A stretch of DNA of 35,514 nucleotides from Rhizophagus sp. LPA8_4_AMF. Taxonomy: Eukaryota > Glomeromycota > Glomeromycetes > Glomerales > Glomeraceae. The DNA lies in assembly GCA_021464525.1 (NCBI GenBank), contig JADRCO010000376.1, positions 1 through 35,514 on the forward strand. Direction: 5' to 3'. The notes beneath the pieces were generated by a model that did no database searches, was not told the origin of the DNA, and worked only from the letters and a program-made list of their open reading frames with translations. The position numbers were made by a program, and so were the translations under genes. Of the stretch, positions 13,241 through 23,669 are shown piece by piece. How positions within the stretch are numbered: position 1 is the stretch's first letter; every line of letters begins with the position of its first letter.

Positions 13241-14959
13241 TCAATCAACAATTTCGCAATCCAAACAATCAACAGTATTATTAGATTTCAGAGAACCTTT
13301 TATAAAGAGTTAGAATTTATGCGAATGACTTAAATAATTAAAATAATTAAGTAAAGATTTTTAAATACCTGAATTTTCTATACTTGATATATTATCATAA
13401 TTACTATAATAATCATCAGGATTTTTTGGTTTAGGAAGATTATTATAACTAAGTAATTTACTTGTAGTTGTTTCAAAATTTTTATCTGTTGAAGGTAATT
13501 TATCATCATTTGATAAACTATCATTTAATTTTTCTGCTTCTTCAACTTGTTTAATTATTTCTGTTTTAATTGATTCTGTTTGATTTTTTATACTACTTAC
13601 ATATGAACTAAGTTCACCATTCCATTTAGAAAGAATTTTTGCAATTTCTAATGCATTTGGTCGACTTAACGGATTTTCATCTAAGCAGCTTTTAATTAAA
13701 TGTAAAATCAACCGAGGTACTTTAAAATTAAATTTGGGCCTTAAACCTTCACAGATTCTTAATGCTAAAATTTCATCATCATCATAATCATAGTAAGGTG
13801 GCATTTCTGAAATTACTTCATACATGATTATACCAAAACTGTAGATATCAGAAGCTTGAGAATATTGTTGTCCTCTTAAGATTTCAGGAGCTACATAAGG
13901 CAAAATACCATATACATTATTTTCCATATTTACTAATTCCTTATAATTTACTGGTTTACACAATCCCATATCAGTTATACAAATAGTACTCCTAAAGCAT
14001 ACAATATTTCCAACATGTAAATCTCTGTGAATTAATCCTTTTACATGAATTCTCTTAAGTCCAGCTATAATATCACATAATCTATAAATTTTGTGTCTCA
14101 ATTTATAATCAAAAGTATGACTTTTTGGATTTTGTTGAGACTTTCTAATATTATAATAATTTCGCAAATTTCCCATGTTTGCATATTGCATAACCATATT
14201 ATAATTTTTTGTATCTGGATTTTGAGTTATTCCATAACATCTAATAATTTGATCTAGTGGCCTATCTTCAAATATTTTGAGGTGTAACGTAATCTAATTA
14301 ATTAAAATAAATTAATTATAAATTTTATTAAAAAAAAAATTTTAATTTTATCATTTCAATCATGAAATTATTAATACCTCAATGATAAATTCTAATGTAA
14401 TATTTTCTGATTTATTTAAATTTTTAAGAACTACAAATTTATTTGGTGAATGTCTTTTCCATTTATGTTCATTCACATCCCAATTTAATATATAGCTATC
14501 TTTCCGTATTGCTCTATGTATTTCGCCAAACCCGCCTTTTGCAATATATTTAATACTAAAAAACCTATCATAAGGTATCCATTCTAGTAAATGATGTCCA
14601 CTCTTTGCTGATAGTTGAGTATTTTGAATGAACATATCAACATCATTATTACCACTAGTCCAATTACTAAAATTTTGTTGGAACCTTGTTGAATTACAAG
14701 TCTGACACCAATTCAGTCCAGTATTTAATTGTTTGCATTCTTTACACGTTCCGTACACTTTTTCTCTAAAATTTCTATAACAAGTATGACAAAATATTTT
14801 CCCCCTATCTATTAGTTTTACTTGTCTGCATCCTCTACACTTTCCATAGTTTTGTTCATTCAGATTTGAATCACAAGCCTGACACAAGAGTGATGTGTCT
14901 ACTTGTTTACATTTCATACATTTTCCATATATTTGTTCTTCCACACATGACTGCTCCAT
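13241..14959 (-). CDS. Cys-module TKL protein kinase, copy A (3 exons, 520 aa)
   Basis: Exons 14959-14378, 14293-13369 and 13296-13241 join in phase across introns of 84 and 72 bp. The N-terminus has three CxxC...CxxC modules (Cys 14/17/26/29, 41/44/57/60 and 72/75/85/88), each introduced by YG.C, suggesting zinc-ribbon knuckles. After an FSNWTSGN linker the kinase domain starts: Gly loop AKGGFGEIH (140-148), Lys179 in VVLK, HRDLHVGN (283-290), DMG in place of DFG (302-304) and APE (329-331). All catalytic residues are present, so it is probably an active Ser/Thr or dual-specificity kinase. An acidic Ser-rich tail follows. The short last exon (SLKSNNTVDCLDC) is supported by conservation in all three copies. 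Without it, translation would stop two codons past the donor. A TATA motif lies at 15031-15037. Substrates are unknown. Confidence 0.85.
14187..14493 (-). repeat. 307-bp tract identical to 18568-18874 (probable gene conversion)
   Basis: It spans the end of exon 1, all of intron 1 (84 bp) and the start of exon 2. By eye there is no difference from copy B, including the A10 run in the intron. Just outside, the genes differ strongly: about 33 replacements in the first 156 residues, and a very different stretch after MVMQYA. Confidence 0.85.
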
Positions 14960-15030
14960 AGTAAATTAGGTAAAATTATTATTCAATAAGAATTTGATAC
15001 CAAAATACTGCTAAAATCATGAACGGTGAT

Positions 15031-15037
15031 ATTTATA
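15031..15037 (-). promoter_or_regulatory. TATA box of kinase copy A
   Basis: TATAAAT on the minus strand, about 72 bp before the ATG. The matching motif in copy B (19390-19396) is about 50 bp before its ATG, in a leader that is otherwise partly deleted or diverged. Confidence 0.5.
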
Positions 15038-15125
15038 AAAAAATGTTTTAGAAAATTGACGATCGATTGAATTAACAAATTAGATATAGAATGAGCATTC
15101 TTTGTAGGCTCAATTTACTATTAAA

Positions 15126-15222
15126 TTAGGGCAGTGACATTTATTACGTAATATTTTAGGGGGGTGGGGGGTATTTGAAGGTCATATAACATATAATTAC
15201 GTAATATATGTCACTGCCCTTA
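15126..15222. mobile_element. PIF/Harbinger (Tourist-like) MITE, 91 bp
   Basis: Element 15129-15219 has terminal inverted repeats starting GGGCAGTGACAT and continuing to TTACGTAAT (24 bp, one mismatch). It is flanked by the 3-bp duplication TTA (15126-15128 and 15220-15222). GG-starting ends with a TTA/TWA target site are typical of PIF/Harbinger. The interior has a G-rich stretch (15159-15170). The sister copy has an uninterrupted sequence at 19515-19530, so the insertion followed duplication of the unit. Confidence 0.85.
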
Positions 15223-16234
15223 CTGATAAAGACAAGATCATCATTCAGAAAAAAAATTTTTTAATATAGAAAAAGGAATTTTCTTTTAGAAAAATTATTT
15301 CTTTATTTCTTAAAATAGTAATATTGAAACTTGTTTAAATTTTTAAGATTGATTAATTTTTTTTTGTCACATTAAAACAAGTTGGCTGAATTTATTAATT
15401 TAATACTTAAAAGAATTTATTAAACTAGAGATTGGAGTCGTAAAAAAAAAAAAACTTATCCGATTAATGAATGGTAAAAATTATTTTAAAAATATTTTTT
15501 TTGACCGTAAATTGACTATACTAAGCATATTTAGTTTGTAGGGAGATTACATTTTATTAATATTATATTATTATTATTAAAAAAAATAAAAAAAATCGGT
15601 ATTGAAACTTAAGAGTTTGGAAACGTGACCGCAATTATAAATCTGACCAATAGTTAACCGGATAAACTAATTTTTGGGATCAACCTTTAAATCAATATTG
15701 TTTAATTAAAATGATGTTAAGGATTAGATTTTTTTTTTTTTTATAATTTATAGACTTATTAATATATATACCTTATATACTGTAGTAGGGTCTTATTTAG
15801 AGAAAATTATTTTTTTAAAGCTCTATTAATTTTCAGATATTAGTTATTGGTAGATACTACAGTTTATTGTTAAGTGTTAACTCAACAATTATTTAAATAG
15901 TTTAGAATCTGAAAATTCAAAAAATATATTCTGCTAGCTATTAGACGTTCGGAATTATGATAATGTCGGTCAGTATCTAAAGAGGGTAATAACTTTAGTA
16001 GGAATTATTACAAAAGGAAAGATCTACATGATGTTTAAATGTACAGAAATACCATTAAAATGTGGGTATGTATTGTGTATGAGAATTTGGGGAGAATCAA
16101 CAAGATTTTGGATATTTTGGATGATACTTTGACAATCCAAAATCGCTCTAGCATAGCGATATTTTATATTTTTGGCAAATGAACAAATGAAATAAAACTT
16201 TTAAATAATATTTTGATTGAATCTATACAAAGTA

Positions 16235-16420
16235 TCACTCTATACTATATAATAATTGTTTTTGTGTGTAACCGTAACGTTTCGACTAACCTGTATAAAT
16301 ATTTTTGTATTGTGTTACCTGTGTTACGCGTTATTAATGGGTTTAACTACGTCACGCTTTTTTTACATGTAATTTAACAGTTATATGTATACCGTTGCAA
16401 AGCAACGGGTTAACGGCTAG
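16235..16420 (+). mobile_element. Short non-autonomous Helitron, 186 bp
   Basis: It starts with TC (TCACTCTATACTATAT) after an A. It ends in CTAG before a T, with a hairpin CCGTTGC-AAA-GCAACGG (16392-16408) eleven bases before the end. These are Helitron hallmarks: 5' TC, 3' hairpin plus CTRR, insertion between A and T, no target duplication. The sister copy at 20435-20446 reads CAAAGTA then TAA with nothing between, an empty site that fixes both ends. No coding capacity; mobilised in trans by a RepHel protein elsewhere. Confidence 0.88.
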
Positions 16421-16814
16421 TAACAGATAAATAAATTTAAATCTACTAATTATTTAGTTAATCGCTATATACGATTTCTTTATTACTATATGTAAACATG
16501 AAATAGTTGATAATTATGGAAAATCCAAAATGTTTCAAAACTATATAAAGAAATTTTCAATCCTAAATCGACGTCGCTTGCGAAAATTGTCACGATTCAC
16601 GAGTTAAATAATAATTATCATAATGATCTTTGTAGTCCCAACTTGTTTATGTCTTAAATTCAACTTGGAATGATACTATACGTCTATACCTATGGTTGTT
16701 GAGATATCGTAAATTTAAAAATTTATAATTTTATGATTTTTTATTTAATGATAAATGAATTGAATTATCTTATATCCCATAATAAATCGATTCAAGTAAA
16801 AAGTTATAATGAGA

Positions 16815-17345
16815 AAATTTTTAGGTAGACAGTACTAGTTTGGAAACACGTGGGATTATGCATCCACATAGAACCACATGTTTTCATTGGAAACCCGTAG
16901 AATTCTTTGGCGGAATAAGTGGAATTCATTCGCAGATATTACTGTGAAGTTCGAGTTATTACTAATAGCACAGTATAATAGTACTAGTTAAATGTATAAA
17001 TTATAGAACGAATATTTGTTGCTTTTTTGCCATATTATAAAATTTTTTATGCGGTTCAAGAATAAATATAAAATATATTGTAAGTAATTAAAATCAAATA
17101 GTGCAGTGGTTGGATCGTAAGACTCGATATATTAATCATATAACTAAGGTGTTCGGTACGGTTCTTCAGGTAAGGTAAAAAAAATTAATTGAATAGATAC
17201 TGTATACGATATATACTGTAAAAAATATTTTAAAAATCCTCCGACTAATCCACGTGAATCCACTCCACATGTTTCGTCACAGGGTATTCGGAAAATATTG
17301 GATCCACTTGGAATTTCATGATGGTTCCACATAGAATTCTCTGTA
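16815..17345. other. About 530-bp insertion private to the second unit
   Basis: In the first and third units GTTATAATGAAATTTATT or similar runs straight into the CAATTACAAACTG block (13038 and 20790). In the second unit about 530 bp lie between them. The ends do not show clear inverted repeats. Inside, 17101-17127 resembles a tRNA D-arm/A-box (GTGCAGTGGTTGGATCGTAA), so a tRNA-derived SINE is possible, but the B-box is poor. Confidence 0.45.
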
Positions 17346-17636
17346 GATTTTAACCGACAAAAACTTCCTGATGATATTGCTCAATTACAAACTGATTTTA
17401 TTGATGATAAAAAGATATAAAAATTACATGTTACTCTAAAATATGAATCAGTATTGAACAAATATTATATCAAAGAAAAAACTAAAATTTTCCTATTCGT
17501 TGAAACCCATTTTTTTCAAAATAAAAAACCGGACACAAATACAGTCGCATATTGAAATAATGAAAAGGTTTAATATTTTTAAAATAATAAATAAAATTTA
17601 TTTATACTTCATTAAAATAACTAACTTGCATTATAT

Positions 17637-19340
17637 TCAATCAACGATTTCGCAATCCAAACAATCAATAGTATTATTAGATTTCAGAGAACCTTTTATA
17701 AAGAGTTAGAATTTATTTGAATGAATTAAATAATTAAAATAATTAAGTAAAGATTTTTAAATACCTGAATATTCTATACTTGATATATTATCATAATTAC
17801 TATAATAATCAGCAGGATTTTTTGGTTTAGGAAGATTATTATAACTAAGTAATTTACTTGTAGTTGTTTCAAAATTTTTATCTGTTGAAGGTAATTTATC
17901 ATCGTTTGATAAACTATCATTTAATTTTTCTGCTTCTTCATATTGTTTAACTATTTCTGTTTTAATTGGTCCTGTTGCGTTATCTATACTATTTCTATAT
18001 GCCTTAAATTCATATAACCATTCAGAAAATATTTTTGCAATATCTATTGCATTTGGTCGATTTAATGGATTTGCATCTAAGCAGCTTTTAATTAAATGTA
18101 AAATCAACTGAGGTATTTTAAAATTAAATTTGGGTCTTAAACCTTCACAAATACTTATTGCTAATAAATATTCATCATTATCAATGCCATAATATGGAAT
18201 TGATTCTGAAATTACCTCATACATAATTATACCAAAACTATAGATATCAGAAGCTTGAGTATAATGTTGTCCTCTTAAAATTTCAGGTGCTATATAAGGT
18301 AAAGCGCCATATACATTATTTTCCATATTATCTAATTCCTTATAATTTACTGGTTTACATAATCCCATATCAGTTATACAAACTACACTCTTAAAACATA
18401 CTATATTTCCAACATGTAAATCTCGATGAATTAATCCTTTTACATGAATTCTCTTAAGTCCAGATATAATATGTGACAAAACAGCAATTTTGTTTTTCAA
18501 TTTAAAGGGTGACTTATGTTTTTTGAATTTATTAATACGACTTCGTAAATTTCCTTTACTAGCATACTGCATAACCATATTATAATTTTTTGTATCTGGA
18601 TTTTGAGTTATTCCATAACATCTAATAATTTGATCTAGTGGCCTATCTTCAAATATTTTGAGGTGTAACGTAATCTAATTAATTAAAATAAATTAATTAT
18701 AAATTTTATTAAAAAAAAAATTTTAATTTTATCATTTCAATCATGAAATTATTAATACCTCAATGATAAATTCTAATGTAATATTTTCTGATTTATTTAA
18801 ATTTTTAAGAACTACAAATTTATTTGGTGAATGTCTTTTCCATTTATGTTCATTCACATCCCAATTTAATATATTGCTATCTTTCCATCTTGCTCTATGT
18901 ATTTCGCCAAACCCGCCTTTTGCAATATATTTAATATCACCAAACCTATCATAAGGTATCCATTCTAATAATTGATATTCATTTTTTGATGATAGTTGAT
19001 TATTTTGAATAAACTTATCAACATCATTATTACCACTAGTCCAATTACTAAAATTTTGTTGGAACCTTTCTGAATTACAAGTCTGACACCAATTCAGTCC
19101 AGTATTTAATTTTTTGCACTCTTTACACCTTCCGTATTTTTTTTCTCTAAAATTTGAATGACAAGTATGACAAAATTTTTCTCCTCTATTTATTGGTTTT
19201 ACTTGCTCGCATTCCCTACACGTTCCATATTTTCGCTCTTTCAGATTTGAATCACAAGCCTGACACAAGAGTGATGTGTTTAATTGTTTACATTTCATAC
19301 ACTTTCCATATTTTTGTTCTTCCGCATATGACTGTTCCAT
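17637..19340 (-). CDS. Cys-module TKL protein kinase, copy B (3 exons, 515 aa)
   Basis: Exons 19340-18759, 18674-17765 and 17692-17637 join in phase, with the same gene structure as copy A. There are three YG.C-type CxxC...CxxC modules with every Cys kept, then AKGGFGEIHRA, VVLK, HRDLHVGN, DMG and IAPEIL; all catalytic residues are present. It differs from copy A mainly by amino-acid replacements in the Cys modules (often to Lys, Glu or Arg) and in the segment after MVMQYA, where copy B has RINKFKKHKSPFKLK. The C-terminal 70 residues and the intron-1 region are nearly identical. The pattern suggests duplicated receptors or signalling kinases diverging in the input and N-lobe/C-lobe hinge parts while conversion homogenises the rest. 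The role is unknown. Confidence 0.85.
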
Positions 19341-21067
19341 AGTAAATTAGGTAAAATTATTATTCATTAAGAGTTTGGTAAAGGGTGGTATTTATAAAAA
19401 ATGTTTTTGTTTAAATTGACAATCGATTAGATTAATAAATTAGATGCATTCTTATTGATTACATTATCGACCAAATTTGTAGAAAATTTATGGCAATAAT
19501 GAGCTCAATTTACTATTAAATCACTGATGGAGACAAGATATTCAGAAAAAATTTTAATTTGGAAAAAAATAATTTTCTTTTAGAATAATTATTTCTTTAT
19601 TTCTTAAAATAGTAATATTGAAACTTTTAAAGTTTGATTAATTTTTTTTGCTATATTGAAATCAAACAAGTTAGTGACTGAATTTATTAATTTAATACTT
19701 AAAAAAGAATTTATTAAATTAGAGATTGGAGTCGTCAAAAAATAACTTATCCGGTTAATGAATGATAAAATTTTAAAAATATTTTTTGGCTGGCAATTGA
19801 TTATACTTTCCAGTATATATTTAGTTGTAGGATTAAATCTGACCAATAACCCATTGTCCAACTATGTAGATCACGTCTTAACCGGATAAACTAATTTTTG
19901 GGATGTCTTTGTTAACATCAGGTTCAACCTTTTCAATAATGTTTAATCATTAAAATGATATTGTTGATTAGATTTTTTTTATAGTTTATAGGGTTATTAT
20001 ACCTTATATAGGGATCTTATATCTGAAAAATTTATAAAGCTTTAAAAAAAAAATTTCTCTATATTAATTATTGGTAGATACTACGGTTTATTGTTAATAA
20101 TAATAATTTGAAAATTCTATTAAAATATAAACCATATATAGCTTTAGACATTCGGAAATGATAACGTCAGCCAGTATCTAAAAGGGTAATGAATTTTAGT
20201 AGGAATTACCACAAAAGGAAAAATCTACATGATGAATTAATATAAATTATACTTTCAATTATACATTTTTTTCTGTTGAAATATACAGAAATACCGTTAA
20301 AATGTGAGTATTTACCGTATGTGAGAATTTAGGTATTCTAAACGGGAGAGTCAACTAGGTTTTGGAATCGCTCTAGCATAGTGAATATATTTTTATATTT
20401 TTAGAAATAAATATTTTTATTAAAGCTATATAACAAAGTATAATTAAATTTACTAATTATTTAATTATTTAATCGCTATATACGATTCCTTTATTACTGT
20501 ATGTAAGCATGAAATAGTTGATAATTATGGAAAATCCAAAATGTTTCGAAACTATATGAAATAATTTTAATCCCATAAATTTTGACGTCGCTTACGAAAA
20601 TCGATTCACGAATTATAATCATAATCATCATAATCCCAAACTTGTTTATATCTTAAATTCAACTTGGAACGATACTATACTTATGGCGGTTGAGATATCG
20701 TAATTTAAAAATTTAGAATATTATCCGAAATGAATTGAATTATTCTCTTACCCAATAATAAAATTGATTCAAGCAAAAAGTTATAATGAAATTTATTACT
20801 CAATTACAAACTGATTTTATTAATGATAAAAAGATAAAAAGATTACATGTTACTCTAAAATATGAATCAGTATTGAACAAATATTATATAAGAAAAAACT
20901 AAGATTTTCCTCGAAAAAAATACTAATCCGAATACAAATATAGTATTTACAGTATATGTTGACATATAAATAAAATAATGAAATGGTTTAATAATTTAAG
21001 ATAAAAAATAAAATTTATTATTTGTATTTCATCAAGATAAATAACTTACTACATTGTATATTTGTAT
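19341..21067. other. Upstream flank of kinase copy B and 3' flank of the truncated copy
   Basis: No gene. It parallels 14960-16800 at moderate divergence and carries the empty sites for the MITE (near 19521) and the Helitron (20440/20441). A TATA motif for copy B is at 19390-19396. The CAATTACAAACTG block is near 20800. Confidence 0.65.
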
Positions 21068-21281
21068 TCAATAAATGATTGCACAATCCAAACAATCAAC
21101 CGTATTATTAGATTTCAGAGAATCTTTTATAAATAGTTAGAATTGACGTGAATAACTTAAATAATTAAAGTAATTAAGTAAAAATTTTATTAGTCATTTG
21201 AGTACCTGCGCATTTTGAATATTCTATGCTTGATATATTATCATAATTACTATAATAATCATCAGGATTTTTTGGTTTAGG
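21068..21281 (-). pseudogene. Third kinase copy, only the 3' exons remain
   Basis: Exon 3 (21123-21068) encodes SLKSNNTVDCLDCAIIY and stop. The preceding exon end (21281-21207) encodes PKNPDDYYSNYDNISSIEYS, joined by a normal donor and acceptor. Homology to copies A and B stops abruptly at 21281, so the kinase domain, Cys modules and promoter are missing. Its preserved last exon, with the same frame and mostly conservative changes, supports the three-exon model of the intact genes. Confidence 0.8.
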
Positions 21282-21457
21282 TCACTAATGTAATATCCAT
21301 GTTCCTTTATTTTGTATTCTCTACTTCCTTTCTTATCCATTCGATGTTTATCTCTCCTTCTCAAATCTGCGTATCTCCGCAATAATATCAAATTATTTTC
21401 GACATTTGGGTTATATTGTATTTTAAACTTTCTCAGTAATTTGTAATATAAAAGTTT
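21282..21457 (-). other. Open, coding-like fragment abutting the breakpoint
   Basis: On the minus strand the frame is open from 21457 to the breakpoint (about 58 codons). It encodes a basic sequence with LLRRYADLRRRDKHRMDKK and REYKIKEHGYYISD, then enters the old kinase exon out of frame. I do not recognise the family. The composition is unlike random AT-rich DNA. It could be the start of whatever sequence was joined to the truncated kinase by rearrangement. Confidence 0.3.
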
Positions 21458-21800
21458 CTAATTATTGTAATATAAATTGTAATATATAAAGAAATTTTTC
21501 ACTTATATTCTTGAATAAATTAGAAATTTATTATTATATATAATTCATTATTATATTTAAAGTATTTAAATTACATACCTTATTTAGAAATCCATCAGTA
21601 TTATTTTGAGAGCTGTGTAAAAATTTTATATTATAGTTTTCAAACCAAACAACTAGGTCGGTATAATAAGATACAATAATATGATATATGATGTATACTG
21701 AAAATAAAAAAAAAGCTTGACAACAGAAAAAATTAAATTTTTTTTTTTTTAATTTCATGTAGAATTTCTAAGTTTAAAAAGGATTGCACAGTATATATAT

Positions 21801-21978
21801 GTTGTGCCTCAGATTGATTCTTGCCTCAGATTAAACCTCACGCTGCGTGAGATCAACACCAGATCACGTGCATTCCATATATGGTAATTTTATTGTGTAG
21901 ATCATCACGGCATATACATAAATCGTCACATTCTATTGGTAGCGTTAATCTGAGACAAGAATCGATCTGAGGCACAAC
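21801..21978. mobile_element. MITE of 178 bp with 34-bp inverted ends
   Basis: The ends 21801-21834 and 21945-21978 start GTTGTGCCTCAGAT and match as inverted repeats at 32 of 34 positions. Both sides have TATAT, compatible with a TA target site or a few further TIR bases. Inside is a perfect small palindrome CTCACG-CTG-CGTGAG near 21837-21851 and a CACGTG. There is no coding capacity and the superfamily is uncertain. The short low-divergence TIRs suggest a fairly young copy. Confidence 0.8.
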
Positions 21979-22499
21979 ATATACATTATGCTAATTTATG
22001 GTAGCACTTCTTGGTAAAGGAATCTTGCTAAGAGAATCATTTTATTCTATTCATATTATTAAAAGTTTATACCCAAGTATTTTTAAGTAGCGTGAAATTT
22101 TTTGTCTATCGTATTATGAATTACGGCTATTACTATTCAGTTTAAATTGTGCTAGTCCGGATCATCTTTTTATCCGTTGATTACAAAAAAGGAATCAATA
22201 ATCGCAATAATGAACTGATTCGTTTGACAAAATGGGGAGATAAAGTCCTAATATATAGTAATACACTCAATAAGGAAATAATGACTATGAAATTTCAGTT
22301 ACACATGCATTTCCTTCAAAATTTTATAAAGTAAAAAGTATCTCAATAAAAAAATTATTATCTTTAGTTCTAGACCTTCAAATGACAACTATTCTACGAT
22401 TTAATATTCAGTGAAACACTTGTGAGACTAGCATCTTATTTTTAGGCGGTTGGTATAGCCCGTTAAGGTTAATAAAAATCACATGGCATATCATTTACA

Positions 22500-22506
22500 T
22501 ATAAAA
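22500..22506 (+). promoter_or_regulatory. Possible TATA box of the LRR gene
   Basis: TATAAAA lies about 145 bp upstream of the ATG at 22651. The distance is long but the motif is isolated in a less AT-extreme stretch. Confidence 0.3.
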
Positions 22507-22650
22507 TATGCCGCTTAATGTAATTTCATCTTTATTTATGCTTCTCTAAAACAACTTATAGAAGTTTAATTTTTTATTTTTCTATTTTTTTTAAAGTCGC
22601 TTATTTTAAATATAAGTTAGACTGAATAGCCCGAATTAAAATATTTCATT

Positions 22651-23669
22651 ATGGTAAACGCTCAGGAATGGTTGAATAGAAAATACCCCACCGCCGATGC
22701 AAGAGCAGAAGTCAAAGAATAGGTCGCAAACAAGATTTAAATGGAATAGGAAATAATATATTTATACTTTTTATGAAAGGTCGACCCTTGTCAGCTGTTC
22801 TTGCTAATGTGATAAACAATGGAGTAATAGAAGACAATGTTAGTTTAGAAGGTCCCTTATCTTTAAAAGGGTTCGTTAATTTGGAAATTTTGAACGTCAG
22901 TGACTATAAAATTACTACATTAGATATATCTGATTGTCCGCAACTCCGTAATCTAGATTGTTCCAATAATTTACTCACTAATATAGATATATCTAATAAC
23001 CGAAAAATCGAAGAAATTAATTGTTTAGGCAATCATTTAACTAATTTAGATTTTACTGGATTAGATAAAATTGAAAAAATTACTTGTTGTGGCTGCAAAT
23101 TAACAAATTTAGAATTTTTAAAAACTATAAATCCTTCCAAGTTGGTCACCCTCCGTATGACTCACAACGAATTTCCTGCCCGAGATCTAAGTTGTTTTAC
23201 TCCTTTTATCAATTTACGTAGATTATACATTGATGGTAATCCTTTTTATGGTTCTTTAAAACCATTAAGGAATTTAACTGATTTAAAGGGAATAGGCATC
23301 GCTGGTACTGACGTTGATAGTGGGTTAGAGTACCTGCCTGAAGATTTTTTCGATGTTAATGCCGCCGCTTCTGATTTAGGTTTGACGGGAGGTTACTTTA
23401 CAAGATCACTTTTATGTACGGGGAAACTTGCCGAACAATTAAATAATTACCAAATAGAAAATGATTCTCTTAGAAATTATGACTGGCAAGCTTGGAAGCG
23501 AGATAATCAAAAATTAATTGACAAAGCTAAAGAGCAAGCAAAACAAGAAGAATTAATCAAGATAGTGGAATGGGAAATATTAGCCAGAGAAGCTAAAGAG
23601 TTATATGAAAAAATCCGGTGTGATATTTATCAAAAAACTCACAATAGTTGGCGAGATGAAACTAGGTAG
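22651..23669 (+). CDS. MVNAQ-type leucine-rich-repeat protein, frameshifted near its start
   Basis: The family start MVNAQEWLNRKYP is at 22651 and reads to a TAG at 22720-22722. The main frame (open from 22680; first ATG 22773) carries 298 residues after that ATG and is shifted by one base relative to the start peptide. LRRs occupy about residues 30-190 with units such as LRNLDCSNNLLTNIDIS and the C-terminal NPFYGSLKPLRNLTDL and DSGLEYLP motifs. A charged helical tail (240-290) could form a coiled coil. From memory, proteins of this MVNAQ/LRR type are abundant in Rhizophagus and also occur in its Mollicutes-related endobacteria, so transfer is possible. No signal peptide is seen. Either it is a young pseudogene that lost the original start, or translation now begins at 22773. 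No GT-AG intron that would join the two frames was found. Confidence 0.75.

Larger units (their letters stand above)
14960..17636. other. Upstream flank of kinase copy A and 3' flank of copy B
   Basis: No gene. 14960-16625 is the copy-A upstream flank, matching 19341-20640 apart from the MITE and Helitron listed separately. 16626-16810 matches 20640-20795. A private insertion follows at about 16815-17345, and then the copy-B 3' flank. Confidence 0.7.
21458..22650. other. Intergenic, contains a MITE
   Basis: No gene supported apart from the MITE at 21801-21978. The right part (from about 22440) is the likely promoter region of the LRR gene, with a TATAAAA at 22500-22506. Confidence 0.55.

Noticed and set aside
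17101-17172. tRNA gene
   Set aside because: D-arm resembles tRNA but no proper T-arm, acceptor stem or anticodon stem is formed; kept only as a possible SINE.
19604-19861. Minus-strand open frame
   Set aside because: Lies in the duplicated flank; the corresponding sequence at 15280-15660 is not open, and no domain is present.
22711-22722. Mini-intron or programmed frameshift joining MVNAQ start to the LRR body
   Set aside because: No GT-AG pair of credible length joins the frames, and no slippery heptamer is present.
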